IMG/VR virus record: IMGVR_UViG_3300017960_000018
Span: 1 to 64,000 of that record
Strand: one strand, 5' to 3'
DNA: 64,000 nt
Origin: a virus
Shown: positions 31,268-40,900 of the stretch, in pieces
How the letters are laid out: each line of letters opens with the position of its first letter
Numbering within the stretch: position 1 is the first letter of the stretch
Position numbers and translations under genes: made by a program
Notes under the pieces: model-generated
Told to the model about the DNA's origin: nothing
What the model saw: only the letters and a program-made list of their open reading frames with translations
Databases searched by the model: none

Positions 31268-32197
31268 ATGGCTGACACTCCGATGTTCAACCCGATTGAC
31301 ATGCAAAACAATCGGATCAAGAACCTGCCCGCTCCCGTCGACGATGACGATCCGTTGCGCAAGGTCGACCAGTCTTCCGGCCCAACCGGGGTTACGGGGG
31401 CCACCGGCGCCTCGGGCGCGGCCGGTACGGACGGCGTGACAGGCGTGACGGGTGCCACCGGCGCGGCCGGTGTTACGGGCGTGACCGGGGTCTCGGGCGC
31501 GGCCGGTACGGACGGTGTCACGGGTGTGACCGGAGCCACAGGCTCCGCAGGGGCTCAGGGTGTGACCGGCGTGACTGGTGCTACAGGTTCCGCCGGGTCA
31601 GCGGGAGCGCAAGGCGTGACCGGCGTGACCGGTGCCACGGGCTCGGCGGGTGCTGCCGGCGCCACGGGTGTGACCGGTGCGCAAGGCGTGACCGGCGTGA
31701 CCGGTGCGACCGGTCTTGGCGTGACCGGCGTGACCGGGGCCACGGGCTCAGCGGGTTCCGTTGGCGCGACAGGCGCCACCGGGGCCACCGGTGCCACAGG
31801 ACCGGCCATCAACGCCACGGAGTCCGCAATCGGTTCGGTTGAGCTGGCTACTGAGGCCGAAGCTAAGGCTGGTGCTACAGGCGCTGGTAGTGTGGGTCCG
31901 CTGGCCGTACGCCCCATTCATCTGATGGTATACCGCGACCCGAACTATGGTACGCTTATCGCCCGCGCAAACCTGACACCGCCGGCCTCAACTCCGTATG
32001 CCCGAGGCTCCTACGCTGTCGAACTTCAGTCTGAGATCAACGCCGACGATCAGGTGGCCTATGGGGCCTATGATGTAGTGGTTGGCAGTCGGAATAAGAG
32101 TACCCTCGGCAGTTACGCCAACGTCGTTCATGGGCGAGCCAATTCCTGCGAGGGCGGTGACAACTTCGTTTTCGGCACGTCAAACAGCATCGGCTAG
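31268..32197 (+). CDS. Collagen-like tail-fibre/adhesin protein
   Basis: 309 residues, ATG 31268 behind GAGGAGG. A short head ([21 protein letters not shown]) resembles the QN.RI.NL..P...DA attachment motif common in phage fibres. A Gly-x-Thr/Ala collagen-like region (about 38-178) follows, and a C-terminal beta region with [15 protein letters not shown]-type repeats starts a YadA-head-like roll that continues in style in the next gene. Collagen-like shafts trimerise. Likely a receptor-binding fibre. Confidence 0.82.
   Translation: MADTPMFNPIDMQNNRIKNLPAPVDDDDPLRKVDQSSGPTGVTGATGASGAAGTDGVTGVTGATGAAGVTGVTGVSGAAGTDGVTGVTGATGSAGAQGVTGVTGATGSAGSAGAQGVTGVTGATGSAGAAGATGVTGAQGVTGVTGATGLGVTGVTGATGSAGSVGATGATGATGATGPAINATESAIGSVELATEAEAKAGATGAGSVGPLAVRPIHLMVYRDPNYGTLIARANLTPPASTPYARGSYAVELQSEINADDQVAYGAYDVVVGSRNKSTLGSYANVVHGRANSCEGGDNFVFGTSNSIG
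31379..31803 (+). repeat. Collagen-like GVTGATG coding repeats
   Basis: About 47 Gly-x-y triplets built mainly from [10 protein letters not shown] and [10 protein letters not shown] units. Synonymous codons vary strongly between units, so the repeat is kept at protein level rather than being a recent DNA expansion. Confidence 0.85.
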
Positions 32198-32222
32198 GTC
32201 GGGGTTCACTAGGAGATAGATC

Positions 32223-33374
32223 ATGGTCATCATTTTCGGTTCCGACATGAACACGATTACGGGACGGTCCAACCAAATCCCGGCGGCCGTGAATCGAAAC
32301 GCAATCTTGAGCTGTTACAACGTGTACGCAGCCGGCTCGTACAACTTTCTGGCCAACGTATACGGCTATGTCAAGGTCTCCGGGTCCAACAACGTCATTG
32401 CCGCGAGCTACACGTCGAACTCGCTCTACGGCAACGGCAACGTGATCCTGGGCGGACAGCAGTGCTATCAGAGCACGGGCACCTACAGCCAGTACGGCTG
32501 CGTGCTGATTGGGGGATACCAAAACCGGCTCTATGGCGCGGCAACCGGGCGCGGCTGCGTGGTCTTGGGCGGGTACAACAACAAGGTCCGCAATTACGAC
32601 AACGCGATCGTCGGCGGCACCAACGGCCTCATCAACGAGTCCGGCGCGACGGCCAACGCCGTGCTGGGCGGCGACTATGGCGAGATCAAGCAGGACGCTA
32701 CGAACAGCGTGGTGCTGGGCGGCTACAAGAACAAGATCAACGCCTCCGGCGACAACAACGGCATCCTGGCCGGCTACCAGAACCAGACCTATTCCAGTGC
32801 GACGCAGTGCGCGGTGGTCGGGGGCAGCTACAACGTCGCACGCGGTGACGGCTCCGTGGTCCTGGGCGGACAGCAGAACACCGTCGGCGCATCCGGCGAC
32901 CACTCGGCGATCATGGGTCAGTACACGCACACCACGCGTACCGGCGAGGTTGCGCACAACAGTGTCGCCTTCAACGACGCTACCGGTGCCACGGTCTCCG
33001 ACGACCGCGGCTACCACCGCATAACCGGCAACCTGAAGACGGCGGACGCTACCGTAACATCGATCATCGACTTGACCCTGTCGGAGGCTACGGCTTACGC
33101 CTTCATGATCACGATCGTGGGCGTGGAGGACGGGGGCGGCAACCGGGCTTCCTACGTGCGACGTGCCACGGCCTACCGAGACGGCAGTGGTTCAGCCGCT
33201 TTGCAAGGCTCCGTTGAGACCATCGGCACCGACGTGGAGTCCGACGCGGCCTGGGACGTGACCGTGGACGTGAATTCCAACGACCTCAGGATTCGTGCAA
33301 CAGGCAAGGCGGCCACCGACATTAACTGGGTGGCGGTCGTGGAGTGGGCGGCGATTGGCGAGGTGGTCAACTAA
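32223..33374 (+). CDS. YadA-head-like beta-roll adhesin / tail-fibre tip
   Basis: 383 residues, ATG behind AGGAGATAG. Residues about 40-245 are tandem short repeats of the GN.NVILGG....., GSVVLGGQQNTVGASGD type, as in the left-handed parallel beta-roll of trimeric autotransporter heads. The C-terminal 130 residues form a different beta domain (TSIIDLTLSEATAYAFMI). With the collagen-like protein just upstream it probably makes a two-part receptor-binding fibre. Confidence 0.75.
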   Translation: MVIIFGSDMNTITGRSNQIPAAVNRNAILSCYNVYAAGSYNFLANVYGYVKVSGSNNVIAASYTSNSLYGNGNVILGGQQCYQSTGTYSQYGCVLIGGYQNRLYGAATGRGCVVLGGYNNKVRNYDNAIVGGTNGLINESGATANAVLGGDYGEIKQDATNSVVLGGYKNKINASGDNNGILAGYQNQTYSSATQCAVVGGSYNVARGDGSVVLGGQQNTVGASGDHSAIMGQYTHTTRTGEVAHNSVAFNDATGATVSDDRGYHRITGNLKTADATVTSIIDLTLSEATAYAFMITIVGVEDGGGNRASYVRRATAYRDGSGSAALQGSVETIGTDVESDAAWDVTVDVNSNDLRIRATGKAATDINWVAVVEWAAIGEVVN

Positions 33375-33393
33375 GTCGAAAGCGAGGATTCAA

Positions 33394-33909
33394 ATGCCTA
33401 TCAGCAAGGAAGAGCGGCTGGCCAAGCGCAAAGCCAAGCGCGAGTCCCGGAAGAAGGACCGAGAGGCCAAACGCAAGGCACGCCTTGCCGCCAAGGGAGT
33501 GGCTGACACCAAGGACGACAGCCTGTGCACGCAGTGCGGCATCTGCTGCTACCTGTACCTGCCGGGTGAGAACGGGAGGCTTTTCTACACGCCTTTCCTG
33601 TGCGGCAATCTCAACCAGGTTACGAAGCTCTGCGCCGTGTTCGATCAGCGCCTGAAGGTGTTCAAACCGTGCAACACCGCGGAGAGGGGTGTACGGCGCA
33701 AGGTCATGCCCGTTGGCTGCCCGTACACCGCCGGTGTCAAGGACTACGTCGGTCCCGCCCCGGACTACAACGCTTCACCCGCGGTGAAGGCGCGGGTGGA
33801 CAAGATCCTGGCTGACGGCCCCAACGAGCACGGCCAGTACGTCATCAACGGCGACGCGTACGTGTTGGACACGAACTGGACGCCGACAACCTGCGTTTAT
33901 CCCACTTGA
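33394..33909 (+). CDS. YkgJ-like Cys-cluster (metal-chelating) protein
   Basis: 171 residues, ATG 33394. A highly basic N-terminal helix (about 1-35) is followed by LCTQCGICCYLYLP, the CxxCxxCC signature of the YkgJ/UPF0153 family that chelates Zn or Fe-S. Further cysteines follow in FLCGN, LCAVF, KPCNT, VGCPY. The biochemical role of the family is poorly defined. Its final codons contain the -35 of the next promoter. Confidence 0.75.
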   Translation: MPISKEERLAKRKAKRESRKKDREAKRKARLAAKGVADTKDDSLCTQCGICCYLYLPGENGRLFYTPFLCGNLNQVTKLCAVFDQRLKVFKPCNTAERGVRRKVMPVGCPYTAGVKDYVGPAPDYNASPAVKARVDKILADGPNEHGQYVINGDAYVLDTNWTPTTCVYPT

Positions 33910-33933
33910 GCTGTGACCAGGTCATGGTATAGT
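33906..33933 (+). promoter_or_regulatory. Sigma70-type promoter
   Basis: TTGAGC (33906-33911), 16-base spacer, TATAGT (33928-33933), 42 bases upstream of the sulfotransferase ATG. Confidence 0.5.
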
Positions 33934-33974
33934 TCTTCGCCATAATCGAAAACTTCGATGGCGGAGAACAACCC

Positions 33975-34787
33975 ATGCCCACAATCCATTTTCTTGCCGG
34001 GCTGCCCCGCAGCGGCTCCACGCTGCTGATGAACATCCTGGCCCAGAACCCGGACATCCATCCCACGACCACGTCCCCGCTTCCCGAGGCGCTGGTGCGC
34101 GCCCGGAACAGCTGGCAGGATATCGGGGCGTACAGTGCCAACCCGGACCACCGGGCACGGGACGGAGCGCTCAAGGGGTTGCTGCAGGGGTATTACGCCC
34201 ACGTCGAGGAACCCGTGGTGATCGACAAGCACCGCGGGTGGCCGTCCCACATCGAACTGCTCGAACACCTGACGCAGTGCGACGTCAAGATCATTTGCAC
34301 GGTGCGCTGCATCGTGGACATCCTTTCGTCGATGGAGAAGCTGTACCGCGCCAACAAGGCGGTGCGACGCCCCGAGGGTGAGGGCCAGGCAGCCGGGCAG
34401 TACCTGTCGGTGAAGGGGCGCGCCAACGTGTGGATGGGCGAAGTCGGGGTGATCGGCTCGGCTTACCTGAACATGCAGGACGCCTGTGCGCGCGGGTACC
34501 GGGACCGCCTCCACTTCGTGGAATACGGCAACCTGACGAAGTTCCCCGACAAAACCCTCAAGAAGGTCTACAAGTTTCTGGGGATGGAACCCTACGACAG
34601 CCATGACTTCGTGAACGTGGAGCAGACCACGCAGGAGAACGACTACTTCCACGGTTTCGAGGACCTGCACACGATCCGACCCACCGTGGCCCACCAGCAC
34701 AGCGACGCGACGGAGGTGCTGGGAGAGGAACTTGTGGCCCTGTACAGCAAGCCCGGCGCCCAGTTCTGGCGTGCTCCGGGCTTCTAA
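33975..34787 (+). CDS. Sulfotransferase-family protein
   Basis: 270 residues. The N-terminal IHFLAGLPRSGSTLLMNIL is the 5'-phosphosulfate loop that binds PAPS. DVKIICTVRCIVDILSSMEKL matches the second (3'-phosphate, R..D...S) motif, and LHFVEYGNLTKFPDKTLKKVYKFLG the later conserved helix. Sulfotransferases move sulfate from PAPS to hydroxyl or amino groups of sugars, proteins or lipids. The acceptor is not predictable. It has its own promoter and stands apart from the sugar genes. Confidence 0.85.
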   Translation: MPTIHFLAGLPRSGSTLLMNILAQNPDIHPTTTSPLPEALVRARNSWQDIGAYSANPDHRARDGALKGLLQGYYAHVEEPVVIDKHRGWPSHIELLEHLTQCDVKIICTVRCIVDILSSMEKLYRANKAVRRPEGEGQAAGQYLSVKGRANVWMGEVGVIGSAYLNMQDACARGYRDRLHFVEYGNLTKFPDKTLKKVYKFLGMEPYDSHDFVNVEQTTQENDYFHGFEDLHTIRPTVAHQHSDATEVLGEELVALYSKPGAQFWRAPGF

Positions 34788-34801
34788 CTCCAGGGACGAT
34801 G

Positions 34802-34830
34802 TTTACATGTACCGGCAGTCTCGGTAGTAT
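34802..34830 (+). promoter_or_regulatory. Sigma70-type promoter
   Basis: TTTACA (34802-34807), 17-base spacer, TAGTAT (34825-34830), in the 73-base gap before the gene at 34861. Spacing is ideal; the -10 has two mismatches. Confidence 0.45.
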
Positions 34831-34860
34831 ACGATTCGGATTCCGTGCCGAGGAACTGCC

Positions 34861-35622
34861 GTGGACGCGTTTGACGCCCGCATAAGACAACGTGCCCTTG
34901 AGAAGCGCGCAGCCATTCCCTCCAGACTGTATGAGATGGCCTCGTCCGGCGATCTGCCGAAGTCGCGTGTCGGTCTGGCGCTCGAAGAGGTGGCGTTGGA
35001 TCGTACGCAAAAGGCCGTCGACGAGGGCGTCATCTCGCCCAACCAGGCACGTTCCTTTTACCGGATGCAAATGCTTTCGCTGGGGCGCCATCAGCCCGAA
35101 CTTGAACAGGCCACCGAGGTACCCACCATGCGCCTGGGTGAGCAGGCCCCGGTGACGCCCGGTGAATTGGCATGGGCCGGCGGCATGTCCGTGGGTGTTC
35201 CCTGGCTGGGGTCTCGAATGCCCGGCGTGAGCAGCCTGTTCGGCGGCCCCATTAGCACAGGCGAAGCGGCGAAGTGGACAGTTTCTCCAAAGTTCATCGG
35301 TTTCTCGGTGCTGGGAGATGTACTAGGTTCCGGTCTGGGAGCCTTCTCACAGCCCGGTTACCAGAAAGGCGAACAGGGATACATGTCGGCGGTGGGTTCG
35401 GCATTCAAGGAGCATATGCGCGGTGTCGGCCAGGCCAGTCGCGAGGCTCGTGATCGGTACGGCTTGTTCGGTGTGCCGCTCCAGGCGCTGCACGGTATCT
35501 GGAATCCGCTCGCCAGTACGGGCTACATGCTGAAGAACGTCAAGGACACCGTCTTCGACAAGGCGGGCAGCGCGGCGCTGCGCGCGCAGCACGCCGTGGA
35601 GAAAGCACTCAAGGAGGCCTAG
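34861..35622 (+). CDS. Hypothetical virion-type protein
   Basis: 253 residues from GTG 34861 (GAGGAA upstream). A helical N-terminal half (IRQRALEKRAAIPSRLYEMA) is followed by a Gly-rich, mildly hydrophobic centre (GGMSVGVPWLGSRMPG, FIGFSVLGDVLGSGLGAF), resembling internal virion proteins of large phages. No family recognised. Confidence 0.6.
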   Translation: MDAFDARIRQRALEKRAAIPSRLYEMASSGDLPKSRVGLALEEVALDRTQKAVDEGVISPNQARSFYRMQMLSLGRHQPELEQATEVPTMRLGEQAPVTPGELAWAGGMSVGVPWLGSRMPGVSSLFGGPISTGEAAKWTVSPKFIGFSVLGDVLGSGLGAFSQPGYQKGEQGYMSAVGSAFKEHMRGVGQASREARDRYGLFGVPLQALHGIWNPLASTGYMLKNVKDTVFDKAGSAALRAQHAVEKALKEA

Positions 35623-35623
35623 G

Positions 35624-36235
35624 ATGCCGTTCAAAAGCGAGGCACAACGACGCAAGTTCTACGCCATGGCCGACCGGGGTGAGATCTCCGACGAGACCGT
35701 GGACGAATGGGAGTCGAAAACGAAGGACAAGGACCTTCCCGAACGGGTTGAAAAGAAGGACGAGAAGAAAGAGAAGAAGGCGGCCCTGGCCCGTATACTG
35801 AAGGTGGCCAACGTCATGCTCGACACCCGGCACCAGGCGCGTAAGGAGCGCCTGCTGCCCGTCCTCATGCAGAAGACGGCCATCATGCGCACCGCGCTGA
35901 AAGCAGTCGGCCGGGCGGCGGCGAAGAAGAAGCCGATGGCGTTCGGGGAGAGTGCGGAGCAGTTGGGCCTGTCCGTTGGCGACATCCTGGGTATGCGCGG
36001 CAAGGGCGGCTACCTGACGCGCCGCGGAGCCAAGGCCGGTTTGCGTGAAGCCGGCGAGAAGGCCAAGGGCAAGAAACTGAAGAAGCTGTTGATGGAGGAA
36101 CTGGCGCGACGCCGGCGCATGGTCGGCTACGGCGCGCTGGGCACCGGCGGCACGGGCGTCGGCTTGCTGGGCTACATGCTGGGCAGTTCCGGCGCGCCCT
36201 CGCAGCCTTACCCCGATTACTATCCATCTATGTGA
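35624..36235 (+). CDS. Basic virion-type protein with phage N-terminal motif
   Basis: 203 residues behind AAGGAGG. The N-terminus MPFKSEAQRRKFYAMADRG, then ISDETVDEWE and LPERV, is a short conserved module found at the start of many phage proteins. The middle is very Lys-rich, and a Gly-rich, possibly membrane-active end (GYGALGTGGTGVGLLGYMLG) follows. Function unknown. Confidence 0.65.
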   Translation: MPFKSEAQRRKFYAMADRGEISDETVDEWESKTKDKDLPERVEKKDEKKEKKAALARILKVANVMLDTRHQARKERLLPVLMQKTAIMRTALKAVGRAAAKKKPMAFGESAEQLGLSVGDILGMRGKGGYLTRRGAKAGLREAGEKAKGKKLKKLLMEELARRRRMVGYGALGTGGTGVGLLGYMLGSSGAPSQPYPDYYPSM

Positions 36236-36242
36236 GGTAATC

Positions 36243-36641
36243 ATGGGCGACGAGACCAGGGAGAGGATCAACGCCTTCAAGGTCGGCTTTCTGAGAAAGC
36301 TGGCCGAGGAGGGCATCACGCCTGACGAGTTCCACGAGCACGTCAAGCAGGCCTTCGACCCCATGGCGGCGGCGGTCGCCGGGGCCGGGGGCGCTGCGGA
36401 CGTCGGAACGAAGCTGGTGGGAGCGGGGGCCGACGTGGGCGGCGCGCTGCTGAAGAACCTGGCGTATGCCGGGGTGTTGGCGCCCATGGCGCTGGGCGGC
36501 ACGGCCGGCGCGATCGAGGCCCGCTTGACCAGCCCGTCCGTGGAGGACGTGGAGGCCATGCGCCGCGCCGAACTGGCGGCCAAGTACGAGCAGATGGCCC
36601 GCGTGATCAGGCAAAGGCTTAGAGCCAAGAGAGGCGCTTGA
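36243..36641 (+). CDS. Small virion-type protein with hydrophobic centre
   Basis: 132 residues. A helical charged start (RINAFKVGFLRKLAEEGITP) with a GITPDEF motif, a Gly/Ala-rich middle (AGAGGAADVGTKLVGAGADV) that could insert in a membrane, and a basic helical end. It belongs to a run of similar small genes between the fibres and the RNA polymerase. Confidence 0.6.
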   Translation: MGDETRERINAFKVGFLRKLAEEGITPDEFHEHVKQAFDPMAAAVAGAGGAADVGTKLVGAGADVGGALLKNLAYAGVLAPMALGGTAGAIEARLTSPSVEDVEAMRRAELAAKYEQMARVIRQRLRAKRGA

Positions 36642-36643
36642 GC

Positions 36644-37099
36644 ATGTCTGGCAACAATGGAAACGGGAGCAAGGCGCCCGAGGTCGAACCGGTAGGAGAG
36701 GTTTCGGACATCAGCGCCGAGGAGTCGCAACAGGCCGAGCGGCAAAAGCAGGAAGATCTGGACCCGCAGTTGGTGGACCCGTACGGCATGCACGGCAAGG
36801 AGTCCATCCTGCCGGGCTTCGACGGCCTGCCTTTCCGGGGCCGCGTGCCGAACCTGAAGGAGACGGACCGGGTTCAGCCACAGGTCGCAGCGCAGGTCCA
36901 CGTGCACGTGCTGGACCTGTCGAAGAGCGAGGACATGAAGCTGTACCGGAAGATCTGCCAGGTGGTCGGCAACGGTATGGGACAGATCTCCTTCGAGAAG
37001 CACGAGTACGACGAGGACATCAAGAACTGGCGCGTGTTCATCCGTTGGATGCTTAACTACGCGCACATGCCGTCCGAGTCCGGCAGCCTGTTCATGTGA
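36644..37099 (+). CDS. Hypothetical protein
   Basis: 151 residues from ATG 36644. Disordered acidic N-terminus, then a mixed fold with VAAQVHVHVLDLSKSEDMKL and FEKHEYDEDIKNWRVF. No family recognised. Four bases after the previous coding end and nine before the next start. Confidence 0.6.
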   Translation: MSGNNGNGSKAPEVEPVGEVSDISAEESQQAERQKQEDLDPQLVDPYGMHGKESILPGFDGLPFRGRVPNLKETDRVQPQVAAQVHVHVLDLSKSEDMKLYRKICQVVGNGMGQISFEKHEYDEDIKNWRVFIRWMLNYAHMPSESGSLFM

Positions 37100-37107
37100 G
37101 GTGAGCT

Positions 37108-37980
37108 ATGGGTGAATTCGCGAAACGGGCCGCCGAGGTCCTGGAGCCGTGGGAGCTGGAGCTGGAGCGCCAGCAGAAGAAGCTCTACAAGAAGATCCCG
37201 TCCTCCAAGGAAGAGGCCACCACTTCGGCGATCAACCGCATCAACGAGCTGCGCCAGAAGAGCTACATGGCCGGCTACCTGATGAGGCATCTGCGTAGCG
37301 AGGAAGAGGAAACCAAGCGCCTGCTGCCGGAGGACTCGGTGGGCGTGCCCGGCAGGGAGATCTCCCTGGCGCTCCCTGAGAAGAAGGCTGGTGCGCTGGA
37401 CGCGTTGACGCGCCCGCTGCGCGAGACGGCCGAAGACCTCAAGATGCACGCCTCCCAACGCATCGACGAGGAGAAGGAACGGCTCACACGCACCACGTCC
37501 GATCCCGGCACGCTGCCCTGGTACTACCCCATGATGGCGCTGACCGCCCCCAACGCCTTCGCCGAGGGGTTCCGCAAGGCGGAGAAGGACATCGACGCCG
37601 AGGAGCTGGCCCGCATCAACGAGCGGCTCGTCAAAGCCAAGGCCGAGTTCGAGAAGGCGCTCGAGGAGGAGTACAGCCAGTCGGGCAGCTTGAAGGTCAG
37701 CAGCGCCCGGGCTCAAAGCGCCGGCGAGATGATCGACGGGCTGGCGCAGATGCATGTCAAGTGCGCCGAGGGTGAGCTCAACCAGATCCTGGGCACCTAC
37801 CTGGCGCTGGCCGCGCTGCTGGGTCAGGGCGCGCACATGACGGCCAAGGAATGGGCCGAGAAGCGCGACCCGAAGAGACAGAAGCTGAAACTCGTGCGCG
37901 AGGCCGTGCGCCAGCGCATGCGTTCGTACATGCCACCCATCCGGGTGGAGGCCGGGGAACCTGGACTGGCCATAAGCTGA
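37108..37980 (+). CDS. Hypothetical coiled-coil protein upstream of RNA polymerase
   Basis: 290 residues, ATG 37108 behind GAGGTGAG. Mostly helical and charged (ELELERQQKKLYKKIPSSK; RINERLVKAKAEFEKALEE), with a basic end (KRDPKRQKLKLVREAVRQR). No signature of sigma, omega or alpha RNA-polymerase subunits is visible. It directly precedes the polymerase gene and may be co-transcribed with it. Confidence 0.62.
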   Translation: MGEFAKRAAEVLEPWELELERQQKKLYKKIPSSKEEATTSAINRINELRQKSYMAGYLMRHLRSEEEETKRLLPEDSVGVPGREISLALPEKKAGALDALTRPLRETAEDLKMHASQRIDEEKERLTRTTSDPGTLPWYYPMMALTAPNAFAEGFRKAEKDIDAEELARINERLVKAKAEFEKALEEEYSQSGSLKVSSARAQSAGEMIDGLAQMHVKCAEGELNQILGTYLALAALLGQGAHMTAKEWAEKRDPKRQKLKLVREAVRQRMRSYMPPIRVEAGEPGLAIS

Positions 37981-37994
37981 CACGGGGTCCTCAC

Positions 37995-40900
37995 ATGCCT
38001 GAAGCCCTTCTCAATGACACGCTGAGCGCGCCGGTCAAACCAAAACCGGCCGTCACGCATCGCACGTTCGACGACGTGGACACCATGCGCGGCTCCATCT
38101 TCGACGGGGTGCTCGACGCCGTGGCCAAGAAGTACCCGGTCGAGAACACCCGCTATCGCATGGAAGTGGCTGATCTGGGCTACGGCAAGGACAAGCCTTA
38201 CTCCCTGGAAGACCAGAAAAAAGCGATCATGACGGGCCAGACGATGACCCGTCAGCTGTCCGGCACCTGGCGCCTGGTCGATAAGGAGTCGGGCAAGGTC
38301 GTCGATTCAAAGAAGGCCGTGATCGCACACGTGCCCTATGTCACGCCTCGGGGCACCTTCATCTACCGCGGCAACGAGTACACCATCTCCAACCAGATGC
38401 GCCTCAAGCCCGGGGTCTACTCCCGCGTCAAGGACAACGGCATGATCGAGGCCCACTTCAACGTGGCGCCCGGCACCGGCCCGTCCTTCCGCATGTACAT
38501 GGAGCCGGACACCGGCATCTTCCGCCTGGCCGTGGGCCAGTCGACGCTGAAGATGTACCCGATCCTGAAGGCCATGGGCGTGCCCGACCGCGAGATCGAG
38601 CAGATCTGGGGAAAGGAGCTCCTGCAGAAGAACACCGAGGCGGCCGACCCGCGCGCCGTCTCCCGCGCCTTCGCCAAGCTGGTGGCGACCCGCGCGGACC
38701 AGCCGGGCATCGACGCCGACCGGGAAGGGCTGGCCAAAGTCGCCCAGTTCACCCAGGTGGACAACGACCTGGTCGTGGGGCCTTCGCGGGTCCACGGCAA
38801 CGGCTTGTACACGCAGCAGCCCGTCCCGGCCGGCACGCGCGTCACGCCGGCCTACATCCGCATCGGCATGACCGGCGACACCGAGGCCGACTTCGTGCGT
38901 TCCGGGCCGGCGCTGTGGGTCAATCACCAGCCCGACGACATGGCCAACACGGTCACGGCCGTAGCACCCGACGGGCGCATGGCCAACCTGATCGCCACCC
39001 GCGACATCGAGCCGTGGGAGGAGATCACCTGCGACTACGCCAAGAACCACGACACGCTGACGGACTGGGTCAAGCAGCTGTACGACATGGACGAGATGGA
39101 GGCCGAGAGGTCGATCTCCAAGATCGCCATGTCGAAGACGGCGGCCAAGATCCCGACCGTGGCCGTGGACCTGGACGGCACGCTGGCCGAGATGTACGAG
39201 TCCTTCGATCCCAAGAAGATCCCCGACCCCCGCCCCGGCGCGCGCAAGGCCATGAAGAAGTTCCAGGACAAGGGCTACCGGGTCCTGATCCACACCGTGC
39301 GGGGCGACGACCAGCTGACCAAGGACTGGTTGCACAAGCACGACATCCCCTACGACTACGTCAACGAGAACCCGGACCAGCCCGACACTGCATCCGACAA
39401 GCTGATCGCCGACGCCTACGTGGACGACCGCGGCGTGCAGGGTGCGCAGGCCTGGCACAAGATCGAGCAACAGGTCTCCGCCAAGCTGGAGAAGGAAGCC
39501 AAGATCGGTTTCAAGGACCAGGAGATGCGGTGGACGAAGTTGTGGTTCCACGGCACCGTGCGGGCCCAGCGCCAGGGCAACGACGGCAAACCGTGGGTCT
39601 ATGTCCAGGTCCACAAGGGGCTTATGGACGCTGCTCGGGACAGCCTCGCCAATGAAGGCGTGGACATCGAGAAGAACCCCAACGACCCGCACATCACGCT
39701 TCTGCGCTCCAGCGAAGCCCAGGAGCTGATCGACCGGCACGGCGAGGAGCAGTGGAAGGGCGCGGCCAAGGACGGCAAGTCCATACGCTTCGCGCTCAGG
39801 CGCATGATGTCCCTGATCCCGGACGGGTGGGACGGCGTGGACCGGGTCTGGTTCATCGAGGTGGAGAGCCCGGACTTGAAGAAGTACCGGCGCGATCTGG
39901 GTTTTCCCGAGCTGCCCATCGGCGACAACGGCAACGAGCACCGCTTCCACATCACCTTTGCCATCCACCGCTCCAAGAACGAGCCCAAGCGCGCGGCGTA
40001 CCTGCTTTCCGGTGCCGGCATCGGAATCGTGGAGCGCGCCTTTGAGAAGGCCGCCGGGGCCACCGACCAGGGCATCGAGCTCAACCAGGTCTTCGACCGC
40101 ATGGAGCTGGACCCTGACGTGACCAAGTCCACGGTCGGTGAGGGCTTCAAGAACGCCGGCATCCCGACGCTGCTCAGGGTCAGCCAGAAGCTCCTGAACA
40201 TTTCAAAGGGGATGGAGGACACCGACGACCGGGACTCGCTGGCCTACCAGAAGCTGTACGGTCCCGAGGACTTCTTCACCGAGCGCGTGAACCGCGACGC
40301 CGGCCAGACCGGCCGGAAGCTGTTGTGGCGCGCCACGCTGCGGGGCAACCTGAAACACGTGCCTACGGGGGCGCTTTCCGGGCAAATGTTCGGCGTGCTG
40401 CTGAGAAGCGGCATGGGGATGAGTCTCGAAGAGACCAACCCCATGGACATCATGGACCAGAACCTCCGCGTGATCCGCCTGGGCGAGGGCGGCATTCCGT
40501 CGCTGGACTCGGTGCCGGAGGAGAGCCGAAACGTCCAGCCCAGCCACTTCGCCTACCTGGACCCGATCAGAAGCCCGGAGAGCGAGAAGATCGGCGTGGA
40601 CTCGCGCGTGTCCCATCGCGTGATGAAGGGTTCCGACGGGCAGTTCCACGCGCCCATGTTCAACCCGAAGACAGGCAAGGAGGAGATGGTCTCCGCGGCA
40701 AAGGCGGCCGAGTCGGTGGTGGCCTTTCCGGGCGAGCTGAACAAGAAGCGCGGCAAGGTCAGGGCCATGGTCAAGTCCAGGCAGGTCCAGTACGTGGACC
40801 GCAAGGACGTGGACTACGAGGTCGAAGACCCCAACCAGATGTTCACGCTCAGCTCCAACCTGGTTCCCCTGGTGTCGGGCATCAAGGGCGGGCGCCTGCT

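Noticed and set aside
31379-31803. CRISPR array or DNA-level tandem repeat
   Set aside because: The repetition is in the protein (Gly-x-y collagen triplets) with varied codons. There are no uniform repeats and spacers here or elsewhere in the window.
38307-39968. Minus-strand 553-codon open frame inside the RNA polymerase gene
   Set aside because: It lies wholly opposite recognisable beta, SET, HAD and 2H coding sequence. The translation is Val/Leu/His/Arg-rich, as expected for an antisense shadow.
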